Positions 48,653-56,676 of a DNA stretch of 64,000 bases are shown in pieces (the first letter of the stretch is position 1; every line of letters begins with the position of its first letter). A program made the translations under genes and the position numbers. This DNA is from CAWBYL01 sp963793025. Lineage in GTDB: Bacteria; Actinomycetota; Acidimicrobiia; Acidimicrobiales; Acidimicrobilacustridaceae. The stretch lies in contig CAWBYL010000005.1 of the NCBI GenBank assembly GCA_963793025.1, positions 419,821-483,820 on the forward strand, written 5' to 3'. The notes under the pieces are model-generated. The model saw nothing but the letters and a program-made list of their open reading frames with translations, was not told the DNA's origin and ran no database searches.

Positions 48653-49285
48653 ATGATCGTCACGCCCCCCGCTGAGGGTCTCGAGACCACAGCTCTCGAC
48701 CTGGCCACGAGGATCCTGGCCGCCACCACCGCCTGCATCGCCGAACAGGGGCTGCGGTCAACGTCCATCGACGACATCGCGACGGCGGCCGGTTGCAGTC
48801 GGGCCACGGTCTACCGAGCATTCCCCGGTGGCCGCGCCGGCCTGCTCGACGCCGCCTGCCGCCTCGAGGTCGACGTCGTGCTCGACGCCTGCACCCGAGC
48901 GGCCGACGCCGAGTCCGATCTGGCGGCGGCGGTGGCCGCCGCCGTGGGCGCGGCGGCCCTCGAGCTCCGGGGCCACGCCGCCCTCCAGCGCCTGCTGGTC
49001 GAGGACCCGGGGGCTGTCCTTCCCTTCATCTCCTTCGACGGGCTGGCCCCGATCCTCGACCGGGCCGCGTCCTGGGGCGAGGTCCACCTGGCCCGGTTCA
49101 CCGACGCCGACCACGCCGCCGCCGTGGGGGAGTGGGGAGCCCGGGTCGTCCTCGCCCACCTCCGCTCGCCCGGTTCCGTCACCGACACCACCGATCCGGT
49201 CGCCGTGCGTGGCCTGGTCGACACCCACCTGCTCCCCGGACTCCCCATTCCGACGTCCCGATCCCGACACGCCTCCCGCGCCTGA
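48653..49285 (+). CDS. TetR family transcriptional regulator (second of the pair)
   Basis: 210 residues from ATG 48653; the in-frame GTG just before it is an alternative. DNA-binding domain ATRILAATTACIAEQGLRSTSIDDIATAAGCSRATVYRAFPGG. The C-terminal domain resembles the first TetR (HAALQRLLVEDPGAVLPF). It lies behind a perfect operator and 14 nt before the di-iron protein gene, so the two form an operon that it probably represses. Confidence 0.9.
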   Translation: MIVTPPAEGLETTALDLATRILAATTACIAEQGLRSTSIDDIATAAGCSRATVYRAFPGGRAGLLDAACRLEVDVVLDACTRAADAESDLAAAVAAAVGAAALELRGHAALQRLLVEDPGAVLPFISFDGLAPILDRAASWGEVHLARFTDADHAAAVGEWGARVVLAHLRSPGSVTDTTDPVAVRGLVDTHLLPGLPIPTSRSRHASRA

Positions 49286-49299
49286 CCCAGGAGACCGCC

Positions 49300-50412
49300 A
49301 TGTCCAGCAACGAGCAGCTCATCGGCCGCAAGGACATCAACGACATCGACGAGATCGTCGCCATCTCCAACACCGACGTCCACGAGGCCATCCACACCGT
49401 CACGGACAACGCCGACGCCATTTTCACGTGGGACTACCAGAAGGGCACCCGTCCCGCCCTCAACAAGCTCTACGAGAAGGCCAAGACCTCGCAGTGGAAC
49501 GGCGAGACCGACCTCCCTTGGCACCTGGAGGTCGACCAGGAGGCGGTGGTCGTGGCCAACGCCACGGCGGCCAACCGGGGGAAGATCGACATCTCCGGCA
49601 CCTTCTTCGAGACCTGGGGGGACAAGGAGTGGATCGAGCTCGGTGTCCAGGCTCAGAACTGGACCCTCAGCCAGTTCATGCACGGTGAGCAGGGCGCTCT
49701 GCTGTGCACGGCCAAGATCGTGGAGACCGTCCCCTGGATCGACGCCAAGTACTACGCCGCCACCCAGGTGATGGACGAGGCCCGCCACGTCGAGGTCTTC
49801 GCCAAGTATCTGCAGGACAAGCTCTCGGGCAGCTATCCGGTCAACGCCCACCTGAAGTTGCTGCTCGACGACATCGTGGCCGACAGCCGCTGGGACATGA
49901 CCTACCTGGGCATGCAGATCATGGTGGAAGGGCTGGCCCTCGCCGCCTTCGGGTTCATGCGCCAGATGACCACCGAGCCGCTGCTCAAGGAGCTGCTGCG
50001 CTACGTGATGGCCGACGAGGCCCGCCACGTGGCCTTCGGGGTCCTCTCGCTCAAGGAGTACTACGCAGAGCTCACCGACGCCGAGCTCCGGGAGCGTCAG
50101 GAGTTCGCCTTCGAGGCGGCGGTGCGCATGCGGGACCGCTTCCTCCAACAAGAGGTTTGGGACCGCATGGGCGTACCCGTCAAGGAAGCCCTCTCGGTGG
50201 TGATGGCGGGCGACGACCAGCGGATCTTCCAGCAGATGCTCTTCGCCAAGATCGTGCCCAACTGCCGCAAGCTGGGTCTGCTCGACGCCAGCGGCGGGTG
50301 GCTCCGGAGCCGGTTCACCGAACTCGGGGTCATCGACTTCGAACACGCGCCGGACACCGGTGAGGAGTACGAGATGTTCGCCCTGGCCCAGGGCGACGGC
50401 GTCCCCGCCTGA
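49300..50412 (+). CDS. Ferritin-like di-iron protein (function unknown)
   Basis: 370 residues. The four-helix di-iron pattern is complete: Glu in MHGEQGALL, ExxH in MDEARHVEVF, Glu in IMVEGLALAAFGF and ExxH in ADEARHVAFG. This is the ligand set of ribonucleotide-reductase-R2-like oxygenases and of AurF-type N-oxygenases, so an O2-using oxidation is likely; the substrate is unknown. ATG 49300 follows AGGAG. The regulator upstream is TetR, a family that often senses acyl-CoAs or aromatics. Confidence 0.82.
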   Translation: MSSNEQLIGRKDINDIDEIVAISNTDVHEAIHTVTDNADAIFTWDYQKGTRPALNKLYEKAKTSQWNGETDLPWHLEVDQEAVVVANATAANRGKIDISGTFFETWGDKEWIELGVQAQNWTLSQFMHGEQGALLCTAKIVETVPWIDAKYYAATQVMDEARHVEVFAKYLQDKLSGSYPVNAHLKLLLDDIVADSRWDMTYLGMQIMVEGLALAAFGFMRQMTTEPLLKELLRYVMADEARHVAFGVLSLKEYYAELTDAELRERQEFAFEAAVRMRDRFLQQEVWDRMGVPVKEALSVVMAGDDQRIFQQMLFAKIVPNCRKLGLLDASGGWLRSRFTELGVIDFEHAPDTGEEYEMFALAQGDGVPA

Positions 50413-50485
50413 CACCGGCCCGGGACGACGGCATCGTCGCCTCGATCCCGACGACAAAGCGGTCAAGGGGCGCAAGGCCCGCTGG

Positions 50486-50491
50486 TACGGT
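50486..50491 (+). promoter_or_regulatory. -10 box of dapA (leaderless)
   Basis: TACGGT ends 6 nt before the dapA ATG at 50498. Confidence 0.55.
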
Positions 50492-50497
50492 TGGCGG

Positions 50498-51379
50498 ATG
50501 GCTCGCTTCGGTTCGGTGATCACCGCGATGGTCACTCCGTTCGACGACTCGGGTGAACTCGATCGGGCCGGGGTGGCCGAGCTGGCTCGGCACCTCGTCT
50601 CCCAGGGCAACGACGCACTGGTCCTCACCGGTACCACCGGGGAGGCGGCCTGCCTCACCGATCCCGAGCAGACCGACGTGTGGCGGATCGTCCGCGAGGC
50701 GGTCGACGTGCCTCTCATCGCCGGCTCGGGCACCAACGACACCCGCCACACCGCCGAGCTCACCGGCCAGGCCGCGGCGGCCGGCATGGATGCCGTGCTG
50801 GTCGTGACGCCGTACTACAACCGCCCCTCCCAGGCCGGCATCGAGAACCACTTCCGCACCGCGGCGGCGGCCACCGAGCTACCGGTGCTCATCTACGACA
50901 TCCCGATCCGCTCGGGCCGCAAGGTCTCCACCGAGCTGCTGCTGCGTCTGGCCCGTGAGGTGCCGAACGTCGTCGGGCTGAAGGATGCGGCCGGAGCCCC
51001 GGCCGAGACCGCTCGCCTCATCGCCCAGGCCCCGCGCGGCTTCGAGGTCTACAGCGGTGACGACGTGTTGACCCTGCCCCTGCTCGCCGTCGGAGCCGTC
51101 GGGCTCATCGGCGTGGCCACCCACTGGGCCGCCCCGGTGGTGGCCGACATGATCGCCAGCTTCCAGAAGGGCGACGTCGTCCGCGCCGTCGAGCTCAACG
51201 CTCGCCTCATCGAGTCCTACGACTTCGAGACCGGCGACCTCAACCCCAATCCAGTGCCCACCAAGGCGATGCTGCGAGCCCTCGGCCTGCCCGCAGGGCC
51301 TTGTCGTCCCCCCATGGGCTTCGGCCCCGACGGACTCGAAGCGGCCGCCCTCGAGGTCCACCGAAGGTTGTTCCCATGA
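50498..51379 (+). CDS. dapA: 4-hydroxy-tetrahydrodipicolinate synthase
   Basis: First committed step to lysine and diaminopimelate: pyruvate plus aspartate semialdehyde. 293 residues: GSVITAMVTPFDDSGELD, LTGTTGEAACLTDPE, VVTPYYNRPSQAGIENHF (tyrosines), the Schiff-base lysine in VVGLKDAAG and the YSGDD motif. Complete. ATG set by the -10 box. Its stop overlaps the rnj start (ATGA), a frequent actinobacterial pair. Confidence 0.95.
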   Translation: MARFGSVITAMVTPFDDSGELDRAGVAELARHLVSQGNDALVLTGTTGEAACLTDPEQTDVWRIVREAVDVPLIAGSGTNDTRHTAELTGQAAAAGMDAVLVVTPYYNRPSQAGIENHFRTAAAATELPVLIYDIPIRSGRKVSTELLLRLAREVPNVVGLKDAAGAPAETARLIAQAPRGFEVYSGDDVLTLPLLAVGAVGLIGVATHWAAPVVADMIASFQKGDVVRAVELNARLIESYDFETGDLNPNPVPTKAMLRALGLPAGPCRPPMGFGPDGLEAAALEVHRRLFP

Positions 51380-53049
51380 GCAAGACCGATCCCGCACCCG
51401 TCAAGGTCACGTTCCTCGGAGGCTTGGGCGAGATCGGTCGGAACTGCGCGTGCATCGAGGTCGAGGGCAAGATAATGATCCTCGACTGCGGGCTCATGTT
51501 CCCCGACCTCGACATGTTGGGGATCGACCTCGTCCTCCCCGACTTCTCCTATCTGCGGGAGAACGCCGATCGCATCGTCGGTTGCATCGCCACCCACGGC
51601 CACGAGGACCACGTGGGCGGGCTCTCGTACCTCCTGCGGGAGTTGAAGTTCCCGATCTACGGATCGGCTCTCACCCTCGGCCTGGCCCGCAACCGCATCG
51701 AGGAGGCCGGCCTCCTCGATCGCACCGAGTTCATCCCGGTCACCGACGGCGAGCGGCGCAAGATCGGCCCCTTCGACGTCGAGTTCATCCCGGTCACCCA
51801 CTCGGTCCCCCATGGCTTCGCCACTGCCTTCCACACCCCGCAAGGCGTGATCCTCCACACCGGCGACTTCAAGCTCGACCTCACTCCCGTCGACGGACGA
51901 CTGACCGACCTGGCCCGCATCGGGGCCATCTCCTCCGACGAGGGCATTCGCCTCCTCCTCTCGGACTCGACCAACGCCGACGAGCACGGCCACGCCTCGT
52001 CGGAGACCTCCGTCGGCGGTGTGCTCTACGACCTGTTCCACCGCTACGAGGGCCGGCGGATCATCACCACCTGCTTCGCCAGCCACATCCACCGGGTGCA
52101 GCAGATCGCCGACGCCGCCATCTCCTTCGATCGGGTCGTGGCCACGATGGGCATGTCGATGCGCAAGAACGTGCGCCTGGCCCGGGAGATGGGGCTGCTG
52201 CGGATCCCCGACAGCCATCTGCGCGACATCGCCGACGTGGGAGACCTGCCCGCCGAGAAGGTGTGCGTCATCTCCACCGGCTCCCAGGGCGAGCCCATGT
52301 CGGCGCTGGCCCTGATGGCCGCCAACGAGAACCGGTGGCTGAGCCTGAGTGGCGACGACGTCGTCATCATGAGCTCGCACCCCATCCCGGGCAACGAGCA
52401 GGACGTCTCCAAGGTCATCGACGGCCTGGTGCGGGCGGGGGCCGAGGTCGTCCACTCCGGCATCGCCGACGTGCACGCCTCGGGTCACGCCAAGGCCGAG
52501 GACCTCAAGATGTACCTCTCCATCGCCCGGCCCGACTGGTTCGTGCCGGTCCACGGCGAGTACCGCCACCTGGTCGCCCACGCCAAGCTGGCCCGCCAGA
52601 TGGGCGTGGCCGCCGACCACATCATCGTGTGCACCGACGGCGACCAGCTCGCCCTCGACGCCAAGGGACTCAAGCCCAACGCCCAGGTGCCGGCCGGCTA
52701 CCTGTACGTCGACGGCATCATCGGCGACGTCGGCTCCGGGGTGCTGCGCGACCGCCGGGTGCTGGCCGACGAGGGCGTGGTGGTGGTCATCGTCGGCATG
52801 AACGTCGAGACGGGCGCCATCATCATCGGCCCGGAGATCATCACTCGCGGCTGGGTGCACGCTCCCGAGGCCGAGGATCTCCTCGACCAGTGCGCCGAGC
52901 GGGTGCGCGACGCGGTCAAGGCCGCCTGTGAGAAGGATGCCGGCGACATCGAGAACATCCAGCGGGTGGTTCGTCGAGCGGCGGGCAAGTTCGTGAACGA
53001 GCAGACGAAGCGCAAGCCGATGATCGTCCCCGTCGTCATGGAGGCGTAG
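51376..53049 (+). CDS. rnj: Ribonuclease J
   Basis: Exo/endonuclease of mRNA decay and rRNA processing. 557 residues. The metallo-beta-lactamase motif THGHEDHVGG (His74-His79) sits near the N-terminus. HTGDFKLD and the beta-CASP domain (LLLSDSTNAD...TTCFASHIHRVQQIADAA) follow, with HVSGHA-like HASGHAKAEDL and a C-terminal dimer domain after it. It overlaps dapA by four bases. Works with PNPase (31.2 kb). Confidence 0.95.
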   Translation: MSKTDPAPVKVTFLGGLGEIGRNCACIEVEGKIMILDCGLMFPDLDMLGIDLVLPDFSYLRENADRIVGCIATHGHEDHVGGLSYLLRELKFPIYGSALTLGLARNRIEEAGLLDRTEFIPVTDGERRKIGPFDVEFIPVTHSVPHGFATAFHTPQGVILHTGDFKLDLTPVDGRLTDLARIGAISSDEGIRLLLSDSTNADEHGHASSETSVGGVLYDLFHRYEGRRIITTCFASHIHRVQQIADAAISFDRVVATMGMSMRKNVRLAREMGLLRIPDSHLRDIADVGDLPAEKVCVISTGSQGEPMSALALMAANENRWLSLSGDDVVIMSSHPIPGNEQDVSKVIDGLVRAGAEVVHSGIADVHASGHAKAEDLKMYLSIARPDWFVPVHGEYRHLVAHAKLARQMGVAADHIIVCTDGDQLALDAKGLKPNAQVPAGYLYVDGIIGDVGSGVLRDRRVLADEGVVVVIVGMNVETGAIIIGPEIITRGWVHAPEAEDLLDQCAERVRDAVKAACEKDAGDIENIQRVVRRAAGKFVNEQTKRKPMIVPVVMEA

Positions 53050-53062
53050 CCGGGAGGTCGCC

Positions 53063-54262
53063 ATGGACGGGCACGCCGACCTCTACTGGATCCCGCTCGG
53101 CGCGGGAGCGAACGTCGTGCGCGTGAGCGGAAAGCTGTTCGAGGTGGTGGCGGCGACGGTCGGGCGCCGGCCCCGGTGCGACATCTACCACTCGGCGCTG
53201 GTGGTCGTCGTCCCCGACGGTCGCTACGTGATCGAGATGACCCCGGTCCCGCGCTCGGTCGACGATCGAGGGGTCGTGGCCGAGGGTGCCGTCGGGACGA
53301 GGTGGGCGGGACGGCTGCGCATCTTCCGCTACGAGATCCGCCGTTGGCGCGGTGGCTCCATCCCGGACGCCACCGCGGCGGTCGACAGCCCTGTCCGGGT
53401 GGCCGACGACCTCGACCACGCCCGGCGGATCCTCGACCTGGTGCCGTCGGTGCCGACGCCGGTCTGGGGTCGCCACGAGCTGGTCGCCGGCGACATGTGG
53501 AACTCGAACTCGGTGGTGTCGTGGGTCCTGACCCGCAGCGGGGTGGACCTCGACGGGCTGGGACCGCCGCCGGGGGGACGGGCCCCGGGTTGGGACGCAG
53601 GCGTGGTCGTGGCCGGCTGCACCGACGGAGGCCCCGGTCAGGACCCGGGTGGCCGGTACGGTTCGGAGATGACCGAGCCCGTCGACGAACGCGAACGCCA
53701 CGATCTCTGCGACCTGCTGGTCGAGCTCGGGCCCGACGCGCCCACGTTGTGCGAGGGGTGGACGACGGCGGACATGGCCGCCCACCTCGTGCTGCGCGAG
53801 CACTTCCACCGCTGGGGCGACGAGCGCATGGCGGCGGAGAAGGCCAAGGGCTACGACGTGAACATCGAGCGGCTGCGGGCCGGGGCTCCCCTGGTGCCGT
53901 GGCGCATCCCCGGCGTGCGGACCCTGCTCAACGGCGGTGAGTACCTGATCCACCACGAGGACGTCCGTCGGGCCAACGGCCTCGGACCCCGCACCGGTCG
54001 CCCCGACCTCGACGAGGTGGCATGGCGGATGGCCGCGTTCACCGGTCGCCGCCTGGCCCGCAAGCTCAAGCCGTCCGGCCTCGAGCTGCAGCGGGCGGAC
54101 GGCGAGTCGAAGCACTTCGGGGGTGACGCGTCGGTAGTGCTCACCGGCTCCGCCACCGACCTCGCCCTGTTCCTCAGCGGCCGCCGAGAGGCCGCCGAGG
54201 TCGAGGTGGGCGGCGATCCCGACGCCGTCACCCGACTCGAGCAGGTCCAGCTCGGCCTCTAG
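53063..54262 (+). CDS. Fused ORF: conserved actinobacterial protein plus TIGR03085-type (DinB/maleylpyruvate-isomerase-like) domain
   Basis: 399 residues in one frame. Residues 1-202 (HADLYWIPLGAGANVVRVSGK ... GRHELVAGDMWNSNSVVSWVL ... RAPGWDAGVVVA) resemble a conserved actinobacterial protein of unknown function that usually ends here. Residues 203-399 (LCDLLVELGPDAPTLCEGWTTADMAAHLVLREHFHRWG ... LIHHEDVRRANG) match the TIGR03085 metal-binding family, with helix-bundle histidines for a metal. An internal ATG at 53669 sits 6 nt after TACGGT, so the second domain may also be made alone. No stop or obvious shift separates them. Confidence 0.72.
   Translation: MDGHADLYWIPLGAGANVVRVSGKLFEVVAATVGRRPRCDIYHSALVVVVPDGRYVIEMTPVPRSVDDRGVVAEGAVGTRWAGRLRIFRYEIRRWRGGSIPDATAAVDSPVRVADDLDHARRILDLVPSVPTPVWGRHELVAGDMWNSNSVVSWVLTRSGVDLDGLGPPPGGRAPGWDAGVVVAGCTDGGPGQDPGGRYGSEMTEPVDERERHDLCDLLVELGPDAPTLCEGWTTADMAAHLVLREHFHRWGDERMAAEKAKGYDVNIERLRAGAPLVPWRIPGVRTLLNGGEYLIHHEDVRRANGLGPRTGRPDLDEVAWRMAAFTGRRLARKLKPSGLELQRADGESKHFGGDASVVLTGSATDLALFLSGRREAAEVEVGGDPDAVTRLEQVQLGL
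53657..53662 (+). promoter_or_regulatory. Internal -10 box inside the fused ORF
   Basis: TACGGT ends 6 nt before the in-frame ATG 53669 that opens the TIGR03085 domain; same sequence and spacing as the dapA promoter. Confidence 0.5.
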
Positions 54263-54311
54263 GCCCGTCCTCACCCACACCGCTCCCCCACGCGCCCGGT
54301 TCCCCCCCCCA

Positions 54312-54356
54312 AGCTGGCTCCATTCGTAACGGTTTCCGTTACGAATGGAGCCAGCT
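54312..54356 (+). repeat. 45-nt perfect palindrome before bioB
   Basis: Arms of 21 nt that pair perfectly around TTT: AGCTGGCTCC-ATTCGTAACGG and its complement. C-run (54302-54310) on the left and G-run (54357-54361) on the right extend the pairing with one extra A. It is 50 nt after the fused ORF and 60 nt before bioB: a terminator, a repeat element, or an operator for bioB. Confidence 0.85.
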
Positions 54357-54401
54357 GGGGGTCCAGGGCGAGGAGGTTCGCTCCGGCCCGGTGGGGGAAC
54401 G

Positions 54402-54407
54402 TACCCT
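54402..54407 (+). promoter_or_regulatory. -10 box of bioB (leaderless)
   Basis: TACCCT ends 8 nt before ATG 54416, favouring that start over the TTG at 54407 that overlaps the box. Confidence 0.5.
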
Positions 54408-54415
54408 TGGCGGCC

Positions 54416-55489
54416 ATGTCCGACGTGCCCGTCGCCCTCTCCCCGAATCCCCGGAGCACCGAGCCGGAGCGGCCCCGCCTCTCGACGGAGGACGCCCGGC
54501 GCGCCATCCGCGCCGCGCAGGTCGCACTGCTCGACGAGCGCCGCCAGCTCACCATCGAGGAGATCGACCTCCTCGCCGACGTCCCCGACTCGTCGGTTCC
54601 CGCCCTGGCGGCCCTGGCTCACGAGGTCCGCCTGGTGTGGTGCGGCGACACCGTCGAGGTCGAGGGCATCTTGTCGGCCAAGACCGGCGGTTGCCCCGAG
54701 GACTGCCACTTCTGCAGCCAGTCGGCCAAGTTCGAGTCGCCCGTGCAGGCGACCCCGTTCCTCGACACCGCCGAGGTGCTCGAAGCCGCTCGCGAGACGG
54801 CCGCCCTCGGCGCGAGTGAGTTCTGCATCGTCCTCGCCATCCGTGGGCCCGACGAGCGCACCATGCAGCGCATCCTCGAGCTCGTCCCCATCGTGCGCGA
54901 CGAGACCGGCCTGAACGTGGCGGTGAGCGCCGGAATCATCACCGAGGAGCAGGCCCGTCGCCTGGCCGAGGGTGGGGTCCACCGGTACAACCACAACCTC
55001 GAGACCTCCGAGTCGTTCTTCCCGAACGTCGTCACCACCCACTCGTGGGCCGAGCGCTTCGACACCTGCAAGCTGGTTGCCGACCACGGCATGGAGCTGT
55101 GCTGTGGCGTGCTGTTGGGCATGGGGGAGACGGTCGACCAGCGCATCGAGCTGCTCGGTCAGCTCCGGGCGGTGAACCCGGCCGAGGTGCCTCTCAACTT
55201 CTTGAACCCCCGTCCGGGCACGCCCTTCTCGGGACGGCCGCTGGTGGAGCCCCTCGACGCCATCCGCTGGATCGCCCTGTTCCGGCTGGCCCTGCCAACG
55301 GTGATCCTGCGCTACGCGGGCGGTCGCGAGATCACCCTGCGCGAGCTGCAGGCCCTCGGGCTGACATCGGGCATCAACGCCCTCATCGTGGGCAACTACC
55401 TCACCACCCTGGGTCGCTCGCCCGACGACGATCTGCAGATGCTCGACGATCTGCAGATGCCGATCGGCGCGCTGTCCAAGGCGTTCTGA
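54416..55489 (+). CDS. bioB: Biotin synthase
   Basis: Radical SAM enzyme inserting sulfur into dethiobiotin. 357 residues: SAKTGGCPEDCHFCSQSAKF carries the Cys-x3-Cys-x2-Cys cluster. GASEFCIVLAIRGP, HRYNHNLETSESFFPNVVTTHSWAERF, GMELCCGVLLGMGET and PLNFLNPRPGTP follow, with the auxiliary-cluster arginine in ILRYAGGREI. Complete. Followed after 11 nt by a BsaP-like gene. No other biotin genes are in the window. Confidence 0.95.
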   Translation: MSDVPVALSPNPRSTEPERPRLSTEDARRAIRAAQVALLDERRQLTIEEIDLLADVPDSSVPALAALAHEVRLVWCGDTVEVEGILSAKTGGCPEDCHFCSQSAKFESPVQATPFLDTAEVLEAARETAALGASEFCIVLAIRGPDERTMQRILELVPIVRDETGLNVAVSAGIITEEQARRLAEGGVHRYNHNLETSESFFPNVVTTHSWAERFDTCKLVADHGMELCCGVLLGMGETVDQRIELLGQLRAVNPAEVPLNFLNPRPGTPFSGRPLVEPLDAIRWIALFRLALPTVILRYAGGREITLRELQALGLTSGINALIVGNYLTTLGRSPDDDLQMLDDLQMPIGALSKAF

Positions 55490-55500
55490 CGACCGACACG

Positions 55501-55686
55501 GTGACGTCGACCGACGCGTTCTGCCGGTGGTGCGGCACCGCCGCCGCTGATCATCCCGACCGGCCCTGCCGACGCGAGCTCGATCCTCCCCGGTTCTGCC
55601 CCACGTGCGGCCGTCGGCTGCGGGTGCAGGTCCACCCGGTCGGCTGGGACGCATCCTGCCGGGATCACGGCCCGCTGCCCGACTGA
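55501..55686 (+). CDS. bsaP: Biotin synthase auxiliary protein BsaP
   Basis: 61 residues, six cysteines: FCRWCGTAAADH...C and DPPRFCPTCGRRLRVQVHPVGW followed by CRDHG. The PPRFC-x2-CGRR-x2-VQV-x-P-x-GW-x3-C-x2-HG core is what I know from actinobacterial BsaP, a small Fe-S protein that supports BioB turnover in mycobacteria. It lies directly behind bioB, which strengthens the call. GTG start at 55501 is the first plausible one; there is no ribosome site, so coupling to bioB is likely. Confidence 0.8.
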   Translation: MTSTDAFCRWCGTAAADHPDRPCRRELDPPRFCPTCGRRLRVQVHPVGWDASCRDHGPLPD

Positions 55687-55756
55687 CGCGAGCGATGAGT
55701 CGGCAGCCGCCGACCGGTCGACCGTCAGTGCTCCGGCGACGGTCGAGGGCGGGAGG

Positions 55757-56287
55757 TCAGGTCGCGGCGCCGGCGACGAGTGCGGCGTAGCGCTGTTCCC
55801 ACGGGCCGACCTCGGCGTCGACCAGAGGTGGCGCCGAGCCGGTGTCGAGCAGCTCGATGAGGTGGTCGAGGCACGCGTGGTACCCAGCGGCGGAGTTGGC
55901 CGCGCCCTCGCTGTCGTCACCGAGCCTGGTGGTGAAGCTGAGGAGCGTGCCGGTCTCGACCGGCTCGAGCTCCCACCGCAGCACGTCGGTGTCCCACGTC
56001 CACTCGAACACCGCGGGGGGGTCCCAGACCCGGATCTCGCCATTCATCGTCGGGGTGGCGTCGCCGTACCTCTCCACGTGAGCGGGCCAGAACGGGAGCG
56101 CGATCGGGGCACCGACTTGGCGTTCGCCGACTATGTCGCATGGCATCCAGTGTCGGAGGTGATCGGATTCGGTGATGGCCCGCCACACCTTCTCGACGGG
56201 ATGAGCGAGCAGGCGTTGGTAGCGGAGCACCCAGTGGCCGTCCTCGTGGTCGGCCGATCCAAGGGGTTGGGCGGGGCGGTTGCTCAT
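55757..56287 (-). CDS. SRPBCC (AHSA1-like) domain protein
   Basis: 176 residues. Single SRPBCC hydrophobic-pocket fold: VLRYQRLLAHPVEKVWRAITESDHLRHWMP at the N-terminus, VFEWTWDTDVLRWELEPVETGTLLSFTTRL in the middle, long C-terminal helix (AAGYHACLDHLIELLDTG). Such proteins are often paired with an ArsR regulator, as here; the ligand is unknown. ATG 56285-56287 overlaps the ArsR stop by four bases. Confidence 0.88.
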   Translation of the reverse strand: MSNRPAQPLGSADHEDGHWVLRYQRLLAHPVEKVWRAITESDHLRHWMPCDIVGERQVGAPIALPFWPAHVERYGDATPTMNGEIRVWDPPAVFEWTWDTDVLRWELEPVETGTLLSFTTRLGDDSEGAANSAAGYHACLDHLIELLDTGSAPPLVDAEVGPWEQRYAALVAGAAT

Positions 56288-56595
56288 CGGTCCTCCATGG
56301 TGTCGAGGTGGCGTTCGAGGTCGTCGAGGCTCCGGCTCCACCGCTCCCGGAACGGAGCCAGCCAGGCATCGAGCTCCATGAGGGGCTCGGGCCGGAGCCG
56401 GTAGACCCGGCGTTGGGCGTCGGGGATGGCCTCCACCAGCCCGGCCTCGCGCAGCACCCGGAGGTGCTTGGACACGTTGGGCTGGGAGAGGTGGAGGGAA
56501 TCGACGATGGCGCCCACCGGTCGGTCGCCCTCCAGCAGGAGGCTGACGATCTGCCGGCGGCGGGGCTCGGCGAGCACCTCGAACGCACGGGTCAT
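56284..56595 (-). CDS. ArsR family transcriptional regulator
   Basis: 103 residues, one winged helix: AFEVLAEPRRRQIVSLLLEGDRPVGAIVDSLHLSQPNVSKHLRVLREAGLVEAIPDAQRRVYRLRPEPL. No metal-binding CxC motif, so it belongs to the non-metal branch that controls SRPBCC partners. It overlaps the SRPBCC gene and is preceded by a promoter carrying a dyad that it probably binds. Confidence 0.92.
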   Translation of the reverse strand: MTRAFEVLAEPRRRQIVSLLLEGDRPVGAIVDSLHLSQPNVSKHLRVLREAGLVEAIPDAQRRVYRLRPEPLMELDAWLAPFRERWSRSLDDLERHLDTMEDR

Positions 56596-56601
56596 GCGAC
56601 G

Positions 56602-56632
56602 ATCATGTCTTAACAGTTATATATCTGTCAAG
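56602..56632 (-). promoter_or_regulatory. Promoter and operator of the ArsR-SRPBCC operon
   Basis: On the minus strand TTGACA (56626-56631), 18 nt, CATGAT (56602-56607), then 6 nt to the ATG, so leaderless. The dyad CTTGACAG-N8-CTGTTAAG (56609-56632, one mismatch) covers -35 and spacer. It is notably AT-rich for this genome. Autorepression is likely. Confidence 0.75.
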
Positions 56633-56676
56633 GCATAAACCGCAACCAGGTCGGTCGGGGCCGCCGGGAGCCGGGG

